From Lachnospiraceae bacterium (lineage in GTDB: Bacteria > Bacillota > Clostridia > Lachnospirales > Lachnospiraceae): a stretch of DNA of 44,679 bases. The stretch lies in assembly GCA_017527205.1 (NCBI GenBank), contig JAFXQK010000011.1, forward strand, positions 1-44,679. The letters run 5' to 3'. Within the stretch, counting starts at the first letter, position 1; every line of letters begins with the position of its first letter. Below are positions 9,063-16,854 of the stretch, one piece after another. The notes beneath the pieces were generated by a model. That model ran no database searches and had not been told where the DNA came from. It saw only the letters and a program-made list of their open reading frames with translations. The translations under genes and the position numbers were made by a program.

Positions 9063-9863
9063 ATGATCAATATTTTGAAATCTTTGAATTATGGGGCAAG
9101 ACGCGAAAAGGTCATCTGGATCACCCTCGGCTCCATGCTGGTGCTCCCCTTCTTTGCCATGTATCTGATGGGAATGATGGGGGGAGACAGCCTTCAGAAA
9201 ATGACCACAAGTTTTTATTTTGCATCCCAACTCATGGGCGTGATTTTTATCATCACGTGTTTCGGAATTATCGTTCTTGCGGGCTACCTTGTGGCGGGGG
9301 ACGGAGGCGATAAGGTGATCAACTATGAGATCCTGGCGGGGCATTCGAGGACTAAGATCTTTATCGCGAGAATGCTGGCCGGGTTCTTATGGGGAGGTGT
9401 TCTGACCTTTCTGCTGATGCTCCTGCCCCTGGGTTATTTAACGCTTCTCTATGGCTGGGGCTTGGAAACCGATCCGAAGAACGTCATCCTGCGGTGCCTG
9501 CTCACCTTTTTCCCAATCCTGCGGTTTTGCGTCTTTAACATGATGCTTGCCTGTATCATGCGCAGTGCCGGTAAGGGCATCGCGCTCGGCTACGTGACGT
9601 TCATGATCACTGCGCTTGTAAACTCCATCCTGGAAGACATGTTCCAGTTAAATCTCATTTATCATACCAGTATGACCAATGCTGCCTTCCTGCTCACTTC
9701 ACAAAACGCCAGAAACGTTGTGATGAACGGAAAAACGGTTGCACTCTACGAAACGGCAGTGACTCCGAACATGGTTTACAGGACGATTGGCGTTTCGCTG
9801 GCATTTACGGCGGCTTACCTGAGCATTGCCTACATTCATTTCAAAAAAAAGGACAGAGACTGA
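9063..9863 (+). CDS. ABC-2 type permease, first subunit
   Basis: A 266-residue integral membrane protein with about six helices. The first cytoplasmic stretch contains VINYEILAGHSRTKIFIARM, a motif shared with the next gene (VANYEILFGHSRKSIYFARS), so the two are paralogues and probably form a heterodimeric channel. This is the size and pattern of LanE/LanG or BcrB-type permeases. Starts 14 bases after the ATPase; its stop overlaps the next start. Confidence 0.9.
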   Translation: MINILKSLNYGARREKVIWITLGSMLVLPFFAMYLMGMMGGDSLQKMTTSFYFASQLMGVIFIITCFGIIVLAGYLVAGDGGDKVINYEILAGHSRTKIFIARMLAGFLWGGVLTFLLMLLPLGYLTLLYGWGLETDPKNVILRCLLTFFPILRFCVFNMMLACIMRSAGKGIALGYVTFMITALVNSILEDMFQLNLIYHTSMTNAAFLLTSQNARNVVMNGKTVALYETAVTPNMVYRTIGVSLAFTAAYLSIAYIHFKKKDRD

Positions 9864-10660
9864 TGAAAAATATAATGAAATCTATTTGGTACGAAATTTA
9901 TCATCGGAAGACCTTGGTGATTCTGTTTGGCGCCTTTGCCGCCCTTATGGCAATCACGGGGTTTTCCGGAACAGCAGACGCAACCTACGGCTTTGAGCAG
10001 GGCGGCGTCTCGGACATGCTGGCGGCGCATCCTTGGGTGCCCTATGAGTTCCCGCTTCTTTTTCTGACGATTTTTGTGGGGTATGTCTGCTGCGAGGATT
10101 ATAAGGATAAGGTGGCAAACTACGAAATCCTTTTCGGACATTCGAGAAAGAGCATTTACTTTGCGAGGAGCCTGATGGCCATCATCGTTGGAACAATCCT
10201 GTCGATGCTCCTTGGCTTCCTCCCGCTCCTTGTTGGCAACGCACTGGCAGGTTGGGGAGATTGCCTTGTATACGAAGATATTTTGCTTCGATATCTCCTA
10301 TTGGGGCTTCCGTATTTAAGACTTGCGGCGTTCCTAGTCATGATTGCATTTTTGGTAAAGAGTCCCTACTTGATGATCGGCATTGGAATCATCCTCAGCA
10401 TGATGATCGGCGGATTGGCAGACATGGTACGCCATTCGAGCAGCGTTTTTGTCAGCCTCTTTAACATGATCGCTCTGACGGAATACGAGGGGTGGAGCAG
10501 CTACAACCTGGATCCGACCATAGGAACAATTCGGTATTACGCCTACGACAGCACCATTCCTGCGGGACTAGTGAGCGGAACGATCATTGCATCGCTCTTT
10601 ATGACCGCCTTCTACCTCTTTATGGGATACGCGCTCTTTCGCCGCGATGAACTAAATTGA
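9863..10660 (+). CDS. ABC-2 type permease, second subunit
   Basis: A 265-residue membrane protein with six or so predicted helices, paralogous to the preceding gene (shared NYEIL-GHSRK--FARS stretch). It starts at the last base of that gene's stop codon, so translation is coupled. With the ATPase at 8137 it makes a complete ATPase plus two-permease exporter. Substrate unknown; the two-component system upstream suggests a drug or peptide that the cell senses. The 3' end lies in a tandem 13-bp duplication that contains the stop codon. Confidence 0.89.
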   Translation: MKNIMKSIWYEIYHRKTLVILFGAFAALMAITGFSGTADATYGFEQGGVSDMLAAHPWVPYEFPLLFLTIFVGYVCCEDYKDKVANYEILFGHSRKSIYFARSLMAIIVGTILSMLLGFLPLLVGNALAGWGDCLVYEDILLRYLLLGLPYLRLAAFLVMIAFLVKSPYLMIGIGIILSMMIGGLADMVRHSSSVFVSLFNMIALTEYEGWSSYNLDPTIGTIRYYAYDSTIPAGLVSGTIIASLFMTAFYLFMGYALFRRDELN

Positions 10661-10671
10661 TGAACTAAATT
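10646..10671 (+). repeat. Tandem 13-bp duplication at the permease 3' end
   Basis: GATGAACTAAATT occurs twice head to tail (10646-10658 and 10659-10671). The first copy supplies the last codons of the permease and part of its TGA. It is probably a small slippage event with little effect on the protein. Confidence 0.85.
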
Positions 10672-10692
10672 AATGAAAGGAAGCTTGAAAAC

Positions 10693-12471
10693 ATGGATAA
10701 GATTTTTATCATCATAGAATTTGCGCTGATGATCCTGCTTTTTATCATTGCAAAGTACTCCGTGAAAAGACCTTCGAATCGATGGAGGCTTCTTTACGCG
10801 GCGCCGGTATTTGTGGCCATCATCGTGGCGATATGCGAAGGCTTTGACGTCTACCACGCCGGCATCTATTTCGCAAGCGCACTCCCCTTATGGAGTCTGT
10901 TTTTGGAGGAAAAAAAGGTTCATGCAAAGCAGTTAATCGCAACCTGCAGCGCCCTGATCATCGCGGCAAACCTTGTTGTCATCTGCGTAGCGCCGAATTA
11001 CCATAAGGTATCCTACCTTAAGGATTTCGAGCAAGGCTTTGAGACCATGAGAGAGCATTACGTCCTGACGAAGGAAAAGGAGATCGACTGGGATCGCCTC
11101 TATGCAAAGTATCATCCGATGTTTGAGGCAGTAGAGGAAAAGCAGGACTATGTTGAGAATTATAAGGCTTGGCAGCGCTTTACGACAGAGTTTTTCGACG
11201 GTCACGTGGGATATGAGATGGACGGTGAAAAAAAACTTCTCGATGCCATCTGCAGATCCTATGGCAATGATTACGGCCTCTCTCTTGCAAGAATGACCAG
11301 CGGCGAGTTCGTGGCGATTAACGTGGAGGGCTATGAACGGTCTTACAGTATTGAAGGAGCAAAAGAAGATGAGCTTGGGCTGTATAGCGTAAAGAAAAAA
11401 TTTCTGTCCCAAAATGCATCAGCTGATCGCCTTACGCTGAAAAATGCCGGGATTACAAATGGTACGGTCATCACGAAGTGGAACGGCAAGGCAATCGACG
11501 CCTATTTTGATGAGGTGGACTATTATTTCGATCAGTATCCCGTGCGCGAGAATGAAGCATTTTATCAGCCCATATACGTAGCGGGGATCGGAAGCGACAT
11601 GACATACGGCGAAACCTATGTACCGGGAAAGGATGGGAAGGCCAGTCCCTCCGTGAGCATTAGCTTTCTTGATGAAAATGGCATGGAAAGGACTGTTCAG
11701 GCACCTTGTCTTGGCAGTTATGCACCGCGAATGCTTGATACCTTTGGCAAGCTGGGCGACGGGCTGAACGTTACTAACCTGAATTGGCAGGAGGTCAGTA
11801 CGGATACCTATGCGATCCGCATCAGTGAAATGTCCTATGACCAGGAAACCTACGGTGGCACGGACTATCAGGAGCTCACGGAGAAATTACGTGAAGAGGT
11901 TCTGGCATTGAAGGACATCGGCGTGAAGACTCTAATCTTTGACCTGAGATCCAATTGTGGCGGAAGCCCTTATTTCGTAGAAGCCATTGCAAAGCTGTTT
12001 GCCCCGAAGGGAGAGCATGCTTCCTATTACAGCGCCGTAATCAATGAGAAGACGGCCAGCTATGAAAGAGGGGCGGACGGAAAGTATCAAAAAGGCGTTG
12101 TCTCCACCTATGAAGGGGAAGACCTTTGGCACGATGGCCAGATCATTCTTCTCGTCAATGCCTCTACCGTGAGCGCAGGGGATGACATGGTTTATATGAT
12201 GGGAGCGTATCCGAACGTACAAGTGGCGGGCTTTACCCGAAGCAACAGCTCCTGCCAGGCCGTGATCGGCATCATGCTGGACGCCGGAAGATTAGCTTTT
12301 TCAGCCGTTCCCAATCTCCTTCCGAGCGGTGAGGTCGCGATTGACACCTTTGTAGATCATGTCGGAAGGACGCCCTTTGACGAGCTGGTACCCTTTGATC
12401 AGGAAGCGGTCAAGGTCATCTTTGATCAAGGCGAGGATTATTTACTCAGTTACGTAATGGCATCAAAATAA
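10693..12471 (+). CDS. Membrane-anchored S41 (C-terminal processing protease)-like protein
   Basis: A 592-residue protein. Three or four hydrophobic segments occupy residues 1-100, followed by a soluble domain. From about residue 375 it matches the S41 fold: LIFDLRSNCGGSP (strand and oxyanion region), then NASTVSAGDDMVYMM, where the Ser of TVSAGDD aligns with the usual nucleophile. The usual GxTxGKG stretch carrying the catalytic Lys reads GFTRSNSSCQ, so the standard Lys is not obvious. It may be a divergent protease or a non-catalytic binding protein. It lies 32 bases after the permease, behind GAAAGGAAGC, and is the last gene of the operon. Confidence 0.82.
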   Translation: MDKIFIIIEFALMILLFIIAKYSVKRPSNRWRLLYAAPVFVAIIVAICEGFDVYHAGIYFASALPLWSLFLEEKKVHAKQLIATCSALIIAANLVVICVAPNYHKVSYLKDFEQGFETMREHYVLTKEKEIDWDRLYAKYHPMFEAVEEKQDYVENYKAWQRFTTEFFDGHVGYEMDGEKKLLDAICRSYGNDYGLSLARMTSGEFVAINVEGYERSYSIEGAKEDELGLYSVKKKFLSQNASADRLTLKNAGITNGTVITKWNGKAIDAYFDEVDYYFDQYPVRENEAFYQPIYVAGIGSDMTYGETYVPGKDGKASPSVSISFLDENGMERTVQAPCLGSYAPRMLDTFGKLGDGLNVTNLNWQEVSTDTYAIRISEMSYDQETYGGTDYQELTEKLREEVLALKDIGVKTLIFDLRSNCGGSPYFVEAIAKLFAPKGEHASYYSAVINEKTASYERGADGKYQKGVVSTYEGEDLWHDGQIILLVNASTVSAGDDMVYMMGAYPNVQVAGFTRSNSSCQAVIGIMLDAGRLAFSAVPNLLPSGEVAIDTFVDHVGRTPFDELVPFDQEAVKVIFDQGEDYLLSYVMASK

Positions 12472-12485
12472 AATAGATGGCAAAG

Positions 12486-12517
12486 AAACGTTCTCTTGAA
12501 AAAAGAGGACGTTTTTT
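12486..12517 (+). terminator. Terminator of the ABC-2/S41 operon
   Basis: A 12-bp stem with one G-T pair (12486-12497 with 12503-12514), loop GAAAA, then a T run to 12517. Confidence 0.9.
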
Positions 12518-12527
12518 AAAAAAAATG

Positions 12528-12565
12528 TTGACGTTTGCAAATATATTTGATACAATACAATCGTA
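12528..12565 (+). promoter_or_regulatory. Promoter of the peroxide operon with candidate OhrR box
   Basis: TTGACG (12528-12533), a 17-bp spacer and TACAAT (12551-12556). The 15-mer TACAATACAATCGTA at 12551-12565 matches 12 of 14 defined positions of the OhrR operator known from Bacillus subtilis (TACAATT-N-AATTGTA) and covers the -10. A second perfect palindrome, CAAATATATTTG, fills the spacer at 12538-12549. The OhrR-type gene 500 bp downstream makes autoregulation likely. Inferred, not proven. Confidence 0.72.
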
Positions 12566-12604
12566 ACAAAGATAATAGTAAAAAATATAAAGGAGGATCA
12601 ACAG

Positions 12605-13147
12605 ATGGGATTTTATGAGTATAGCGTTACTGCTCCCGATGGAAGCGAGGTTTCCATGAAGGATTATCAGGGCAAGGTTGTATTAGTGGTAAATACGGCT
12701 ACGGGCTGTGGTTTTACGCCGCATTATAAAGATATCGAAGAGATGTATGAGAAGTTTCATGAGAAAGGATTTGAGGTTGTCGACGTTCCCTGCAATCAGT
12801 TTGCCGGTCAGACGCCAGGAACGGATGATGAGATCCATGAGTTCTGCTCTCTCAAGTATCATACGCAGTTCCCGCAGATGAAGAAGTCGGACGTCAATGG
12901 AGAGAATGAGCTTCCGTTGTTCCGTTTCTTAAAGGATCAGAAGGGCTTTGAGGGCTTTGGCAAGGGACCCATGGCACTGGCGATGAGTGCGATGCTATCA
13001 AAGATTGACAAGGATTATAAGAACAATCCTGACATTAAGTGGAATTTCACGAAGTTCGTGATTGACCGTGAGGGCAACGTGGTGGCACGCTTTGAGCCGA
13101 CGGCGAAGATGGCAGACGTTGCCAAATGTGTAGAAAGTCTGCTATAA
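12605..13147 (+). CDS. Glutathione peroxidase-family thiol peroxidase
   Basis: A 180-residue GPx-fold enzyme. Cys35 in TATGCGFTP is the peroxidatic residue (a TGT codon, not selenocysteine), with the Gln of CNQFAGQ and the Trp/Asn of KWNFTKF completing the known catalytic tetrad. Bacterial Cys-type GPx enzymes reduce hydrogen peroxide or organic hydroperoxides using thioredoxin rather than glutathione; a thioredoxin gene lies in the same operon. AAAGGAGG precedes the ATG. Cytoplasmic, no signal peptide. The upstream promoter carries the candidate OhrR box. Confidence 0.94.
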   Translation: MGFYEYSVTAPDGSEVSMKDYQGKVVLVVNTATGCGFTPHYKDIEEMYEKFHEKGFEVVDVPCNQFAGQTPGTDDEIHEFCSLKYHTQFPQMKKSDVNGENELPLFRFLKDQKGFEGFGKGPMALAMSAMLSKIDKDYKNNPDIKWNFTKFVIDREGNVVARFEPTAKMADVAKCVESLL

Positions 13148-13180
13148 TGAATTGAAGATTTAGAATTGGAGGATTTGAAA

Positions 13181-13612
13181 GTGTCACAGCCGTATGAACA
13201 GTTGAAGCTAGAAAATCAGCTTTGTTTTCCGCTTTATGCATGCGCAAGAAAGATCATGGGCGCTTATACTCCCTTGTTAAAGCCGATTGGTCTCACTTAC
13301 ACACAATACATTGTCTTCATGGTGCTTTGGGAGAAGGAGAAGGTGAGTGTAGGTGAGCTTGGAAGGGAGCTTCACCTGGATGCGGGGACTCTGACTCCGT
13401 TACTCAAGAATCTTGAAAAACTGGGTTATGTTACAAGGGAGCGCCTAAAGGAGGACGAGCGCGTCACGCTTGTTGGCATCACGGAAAAAGGTGATGCCCT
13501 AAAGGAACTGTGCAAGGACATACCGATGAAGGTCGGAGCTGCCTGCACAAAGCTGGATGCGCAGGATGCAAAGGATTTGTATCGTATCTTGCATAAACTA
13601 TTGAAAGATTGA
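13181..13612 (+). CDS. MarR-family peroxide-sensing repressor, OhrR type
   Basis: A 143-residue winged-helix repressor. The N-terminal KLENQLCFPLYA is nearly the same as the sensor region of Bacillus OhrR, where the single reactive Cys is oxidised by organic hydroperoxides and releases DNA. The helix-turn-helix and wing include LDAGTLTPLLKNLEKLGY and REDER-like DERVTL. The start is GTG 13181, because GGAGG ends 8 bases upstream; an in-frame TTG at 13166 overlaps that ribosome site. It lies between the peroxidase and thioredoxin genes, so it probably represses its own operon until peroxide appears. No ohr gene is seen in the window. Confidence 0.9.
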   Translation: MSQPYEQLKLENQLCFPLYACARKIMGAYTPLLKPIGLTYTQYIVFMVLWEKEKVSVGELGRELHLDAGTLTPLLKNLEKLGYVTRERLKEDERVTLVGITEKGDALKELCKDIPMKVGAACTKLDAQDAKDLYRILHKLLKD

Positions 13613-13695
13613 GAAACTAAGGTTATGATAGATTTGGATCTAGACAGGTGATTGTGACTGCGTGCCGACAAGGTGTCGGAGAAAGGATGGAAACC

Positions 13696-14013
13696 ATGGA
13701 GTACAAGTTTACGAATGAAAATTTTGAGGAAGAGGTAGTAAAGAGCGATATCCCCGTATTGGTAGATTTCTATGCAGACTGGTGTGGTCCTTGTAAGATG
13801 ATGGGCCCTGTCGTGGAGAAGCTGGCAGAAGAGTATGACGGGAAGGTAAAGGTTGGCAAGGTGAACGTGGACGAGCAGGAGGATCTGGCTGCAAGATTTA
13901 ACGTCATGAGCATTCCGTTCTTTGCATTTATCAAGGATGGCAAGATGGTGGACAGCAGTCTCGGCGCATCGTCCAAGGATGCGCTGGTAGCTAAGCTGGA
14001 GGCACTTCTGTAA
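13696..14013 (+). CDS. trxA: Thioredoxin
   Basis: A 105-residue thioredoxin: active site WCGPCK, cis-Pro in SIPFFAF, and the usual length when started at ATG 13696 (GGAGAAAGG about 10 bases upstream). An in-frame ATG at 13687 lies too close to that site. It reduces cytoplasmic disulfides and is the natural electron donor for the Cys-type peroxidase encoded two genes upstream. The gap of 83 bases after the repressor gene shows no terminator. Confidence 0.94.
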   Translation: MEYKFTNENFEEEVVKSDIPVLVDFYADWCGPCKMMGPVVEKLAEEYDGKVKVGKVNVDEQEDLAARFNVMSIPFFAFIKDGKMVDSSLGASSKDALVAKLEALL

Positions 14014-14063
14014 GAAGCTTTGCATTTATAAAATCAAATAAACAGGTTGTGTAAAATAGTTTC

Positions 14064-14096
14064 TTGACAGATTGCTATGGGATATGCTACCATAGC
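14064..14096 (+). promoter_or_regulatory. Promoter of the 23-residue leader ORF, with dyad
   Basis: TTGACA (14064-14069), an 18-bp spacer and a weak TACCAT (14088-14093). A perfect 7-bp inverted repeat GCTATGG / CCATAGC (14074-14080 and 14090-14096) brackets the -10 and could be an operator. Confidence 0.5.
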
Positions 14097-14120
14097 CCCG
14101 TAACCAAATAAAATATTTCG

Positions 14121-14191
14121 CAGGAGGTGATCAACATGAACAAGAAAATATGGATGAAGTTTAATCTCATGTCTGATAAAGTGTTGATCAC
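14121..14191 (+). promoter_or_regulatory. Candidate hairpin sequestering the leader ORF ribosome site
   Basis: The ribosome site AGGAGGTGATC (14122-14132) is fully complementary to the 3' end of 16S rRNA. GTGATCAACA (14127-14136) pairs perfectly with TGTTGATCAC (14182-14191) inside the ORF, so the end of the ribosome site and the A of the start codon would be in a 10-bp stem. A ribosome on the ORF would open it. Confidence 0.5.
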
Positions 14192-14207
14192 GAACGCTGC
14201 TTTTTAG
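14136..14207 (+). CDS. 23-residue leader peptide or small protein
   Basis: A small ORF of 23 codons starting MNKKIWMKFNLM and ending ITNAAF. It has an unusually perfect ribosome site (AGGAGGTGATC, 3 bases before the ATG), its own promoter and its own terminator, so it makes a separate short transcript in front of the ABC-class ATPase gene. The N-terminus is basic and amphipathic; there is no signal peptide. The ORF contains one arm of a hairpin that masks its own ribosome site, as in translational attenuators of antibiotic-resistance genes. It could be a regulatory leader peptide or a functional small protein. I do not recognise the sequence. Confidence 0.6.
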   Translation: MNKKIWMKFNLMSDKVLITNAAF

Positions 14208-14222
14208 CATAAGCTGATCTTG

Positions 14223-14250
14223 GGCGCATCCGACATGGATGCGCCTTTTG
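14223..14250 (+). terminator. Terminator after the leader ORF
   Basis: A perfect 9-bp GC-rich stem GGCGCATCC / GGATGCGCC (14223-14231 and 14237-14245) with loop GACAT, followed by TTTTG. Its place between leader ORF and ATPase gene fits attenuation or a separate transcript. Confidence 0.85.
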
Positions 14251-14301
14251 TATTTTAAATCTCATCCTTTCCCATTTGGTTACGATTACATTTAAACCAA
14301 T

Positions 14302-14354
14302 GCGAAGCGATTCCAACTAGCGAAGTGGAGCAAAAATATCGCGAAGCGATTCCA
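14302..14354 (+). repeat. Short palindromic repeats GCGAAGCGATTCCA
   Basis: The 14-mer GCGAAGCGATTCCA occurs at 14302-14315 and 14341-14354. The second lies in ATCGCGAAGCGAT, a 5-bp hairpin with a GAA loop. A relative, ATCGCAAAGCGATT, occurs at 17824-17837. They look like a dispersed REP-like family in intergenic DNA close to ribosome sites. Confidence 0.65.
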
Positions 14355-14376
14355 TTATGAAAGGATGATGCGTAGA

Positions 14377-16194
14377 ATGAAGGATTTTAAGAAAATTATG
14401 TTAGGCATGCAGGCGCAGAGTAAGACCTACTTAAGTCGCCTGTACGTGGATAAGTTTACCAAAAACCCGGAGCTATTGGAGGATGAGAAGATCTATATTT
14501 ATAGGTCTTTGTCCTTCTGGTTTCAAGGTACGGGATGGCGTAATGCGGAGAAGATTATTATGATGGTTTTGCTCCCGGTGAAGGCATCGGTTGCAGATGT
14601 CATTCCCGTGGGAACCTACTTATTAAACAGGCTTGCTCCGATGATTCAGGCGTGGAGCGAGGAGAACAAAAATGACGACAAGGCGCGGGAGAAGGCGCAA
14701 TTTTTCGTCCAGAATACGGGCAATCGGATGCTTCGAAGAAGTGGCATGACCTATAATGAGGCGAAGGGAGGCTTTGTCCTTAGGATGCTGTTTCAGGTGC
14801 CACTGATCAATGCCGTATCCGTGAATGGAAAGGCGGCCTACCGTAGCGTAGCGGATCTTTTGAATCTCATAGAAGAATGCATTACGACAACGGATGCGCA
14901 GGCAAAGGAGGCTTATGTCCGTACCTATCGGCGGCAGCAAAGGATTCGACAATTTATGAAGGAGAACGGTTATTGCGCCTTTGTAGCAAATGGCAGTATT
15001 TTGCCGAGGGAGAAGGATGGCAACGAACCTATGCGGGGAGCCACCCCCTTTGTGGCGCCGAAGGAGCTGGAGGTCTTGATTGATCTTAGTGAGACGGGAG
15101 TAAGTGACGGAGAATCGGAACAAGGTGCATCTGTGGATGGTGCATGGAAGGATCGGCAGATTATCCGTGGCATGGGGATTCCTCGCGGCATCACGGTGAT
15201 CACAGGTGGCGGCTATTCAGGAAAATCAACGCTTTTGGATGCCTTGGAGGCAGGAATCTATGATCATGTGCCTGGAGACGGCAGGGAGTACGTGTTGTCT
15301 GAGGAAAGCGCCTTGAAGGTTTATGCAGAGGATGGAAGACCCGTGTCAGGGCTGGATATGTCAGCGTTTTTCCGATTTCTTCCGGGGAAATCCCTGTTGG
15401 ATTTTTCAACGGATCATGCCAGTGGAAGTGTCTCACAGGCGAGCAATATTCTGGAGGCAGTCGGCGGTGGTTCGCAGTTGCTTTTGATTGATGAGGACAA
15501 GAGTGCGACGAACTTCATGATTCGGGATCAGATGATGCGACTTCTTGTGGAGGATGAGCCAATCATTCCCTTTACGGAGCGTGTTCAGGAGCTTTGGCAG
15601 GAGAAACAGGTTTCCACGATCCTTGTCATCGGTGGCTCTAGTGAGTACTTAAGATTGGCAGATCAAGTCATTTTGATGAAGGATTACAAGCCGCACGTGA
15701 TTACGGAGAGAGTGAAGGAGCTGCTAAAACTATCAGCGGAAAGCAGGCAATGGCAGGTCAAGGCAGGGAGTATGTCGTCGGAGGCTGCTTTGGCAGAAAC
15801 TTGGGAAAGCTATGAGCCAGCGACATGGCAGTTTTCCCGAAGGCTTTTGGTCAAGGAGACCTCGCAGCCCTTCTTGTTTTTCCGCACCGTGGAGACGGAG
15901 AATGAGAAGAAGGTCATCTTGGACGAGTACTCCGCTGACGTCACGATGCTGACGGCAATGACCTCCCATGAGCAGCTTTGTACCTTAACCGTCATCATGG
16001 AACACCTGCTCACGGATCTATCGGGAGCAGAGCATGAGATCCTTGAGAATGTGAAAGCATTTTTGGAGGAGCTGTTGACAAGGGGAAAAACGGGTTCCAT
16101 CATGCCAGAGACACAGTGCTGGTTCTATGAGGAGATTCGTCCTTTGGATGCGCTTTGCTGCATCAACCGCATGCGAGGCGTGACTTTTAAGTAA
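14377..16194 (+). CDS. ABC-class ATPase (COG3044/PF09818 type)
   Basis: About 605 residues. From about residue 190 it matches the conserved core of the predicted ABC-class ATPases: GYCAFVANGSILPRE, GMGIPRG, the P-loop GGGYSGKST, SGSVSQASN (signature-like), LLIDEDKSATNFMIRDQMM (Walker B) and STILVIGGSS. The first 100 or so residues are helical and hydrophobic in part and do not resemble the family's usual N-terminus. The physiological role of this family in bacteria is not known; a trypanosome relative (MRB1590) works in mitochondrial RNA editing. Start is uncertain: ATG 14365 abuts the AAAGG site, ATG 14368 is very close, ATG 14377 is better placed. It follows the leader transcript and stands alone. 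Confidence 0.85.
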   Translation: MKDFKKIMLGMQAQSKTYLSRLYVDKFTKNPELLEDEKIYIYRSLSFWFQGTGWRNAEKIIMMVLLPVKASVADVIPVGTYLLNRLAPMIQAWSEENKNDDKAREKAQFFVQNTGNRMLRRSGMTYNEAKGGFVLRMLFQVPLINAVSVNGKAAYRSVADLLNLIEECITTTDAQAKEAYVRTYRRQQRIRQFMKENGYCAFVANGSILPREKDGNEPMRGATPFVAPKELEVLIDLSETGVSDGESEQGASVDGAWKDRQIIRGMGIPRGITVITGGGYSGKSTLLDALEAGIYDHVPGDGREYVLSEESALKVYAEDGRPVSGLDMSAFFRFLPGKSLLDFSTDHASGSVSQASNILEAVGGGSQLLLIDEDKSATNFMIRDQMMRLLVEDEPIIPFTERVQELWQEKQVSTILVIGGSSEYLRLADQVILMKDYKPHVITERVKELLKLSAESRQWQVKAGSMSSEAALAETWESYEPATWQFSRRLLVKETSQPFLFFRTVETENEKKVILDEYSADVTMLTAMTSHEQLCTLTVIMEHLLTDLSGAEHEILENVKAFLEELLTRGKTGSIMPETQCWFYEEIRPLDALCCINRMRGVTFK

Positions 16195-16246
16195 TGGCAG
16201 TTGTGTGGAAAAAGGGCTTTGTCCCCATGTCATGACCAAGATTTTT

Positions 16247-16275
16247 TTGACAAAATACCTTGATAATTGTAGCAT
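16247..16275 (+). promoter_or_regulatory. Sigma-A promoter upstream of the ECF sigma gene
   Basis: TTGACA (16247-16252), a 17-bp spacer and TAGCAT (16270-16275). It would give basal expression of the sigma operon. Confidence 0.5.
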
Positions 16276-16307
16276 AGAAAGCGAGGTAAAAAATTTTTTC
16301 ATTTTTT

Positions 16308-16336
16308 TGTAACAAAATGTGAGCTTCTCCGTCTAA
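16308..16336 (+). promoter_or_regulatory. ECF-type autoregulatory promoter
   Basis: TGTAACA (from 16308) followed after 16 bp by CGTCTAA (16330-16336). AAC in the -35 and CGTC in the -10 are the hallmark of extracytoplasmic-function sigma promoters, and such factors usually transcribe their own operon. Confidence 0.65.
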
Positions 16337-16371
16337 TCGATGAAATCACAGAAAGGAAAGCATGGTAATAC

Positions 16372-16854
16372 ATGGATAAGAACACCGCTGAAAAACTTTA
16401 TGAAGCATTTTACATGAAGGTGTTTTCTTACGTAATGACGCTCACAAGAGACCAGAATGACGCCATGGAGATTACTCAAGAAACCTTTTTCCGGGCGATC
16501 TCCTCTGAATTCCGAGGCGAAAGCGAAAGCTTTACCTGGCTATGTGCCATCGCAAAGAACCTCTTTATTGACGAGAAACGGCGGCATGCAAAGTTTGAGG
16601 ACGCGGCTCTTGAGGAACAGCCAGATACGCAGAAAAGCTTTGAAAAGAGTTTAATGGATGCAGACACTTCCATACGCATCCACCGAATCCTTCATGCCAT
16701 GGAAGAACCCTATAAGGAAGTTTTTCAGCTTCGCATCTTTGGGGAATTATCCTTCAAGGAGATAAGTTCTATCTTCGGAAAAACCGAAACCTGGGCCCGG
16801 GTGACGTATCACCGTGCGAGAATGATGATCAAAGAAAGGATGGACGAACAATGA
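16372..16854 (+). CDS. ECF-family RNA polymerase sigma factor
   Basis: A 160-residue sigma factor with region 2 (DAMEITQETFFRAISS... FTWLCAIAKNLFIDEKRR) and region 4 (MEEPYKEVFQLRIFGELSFKEISSIFGKTETWARVTYHRARM). Its size and two-domain layout are those of ECF sigma factors. It overlaps the next gene by 4 bases; that gene encodes a zinc-finger membrane anti-sigma factor, a standard pair. The operon is preceded by a promoter of ECF type, so positive autoregulation is likely. The regulated stress is unknown; the DUF4097 lipoprotein at 17859 is a plausible target or partner. Confidence 0.95.
   Translation: MDKNTAEKLYEAFYMKVFSYVMTLTRDQNDAMEITQETFFRAISSEFRGESESFTWLCAIAKNLFIDEKRRHAKFEDAALEEQPDTQKSFEKSLMDADTSIRIHRILHAMEEPYKEVFQLRIFGELSFKEISSIFGKTETWARVTYHRARMMIKERMDEQ

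Noticed and set aside
12605..13147. Possible selenocysteine in the glutathione peroxidase
   Set aside because: The peroxidatic residue is a plain Cys codon (TGT, residue 35), and there is no in-frame TGA.
14302..14354. Attachment site of an integrative element
   Set aside because: The 14-bp repeats are only 39 bp apart, no integrase or tRNA gene is near, and a related copy at 17824 points to a dispersed REP-like family.
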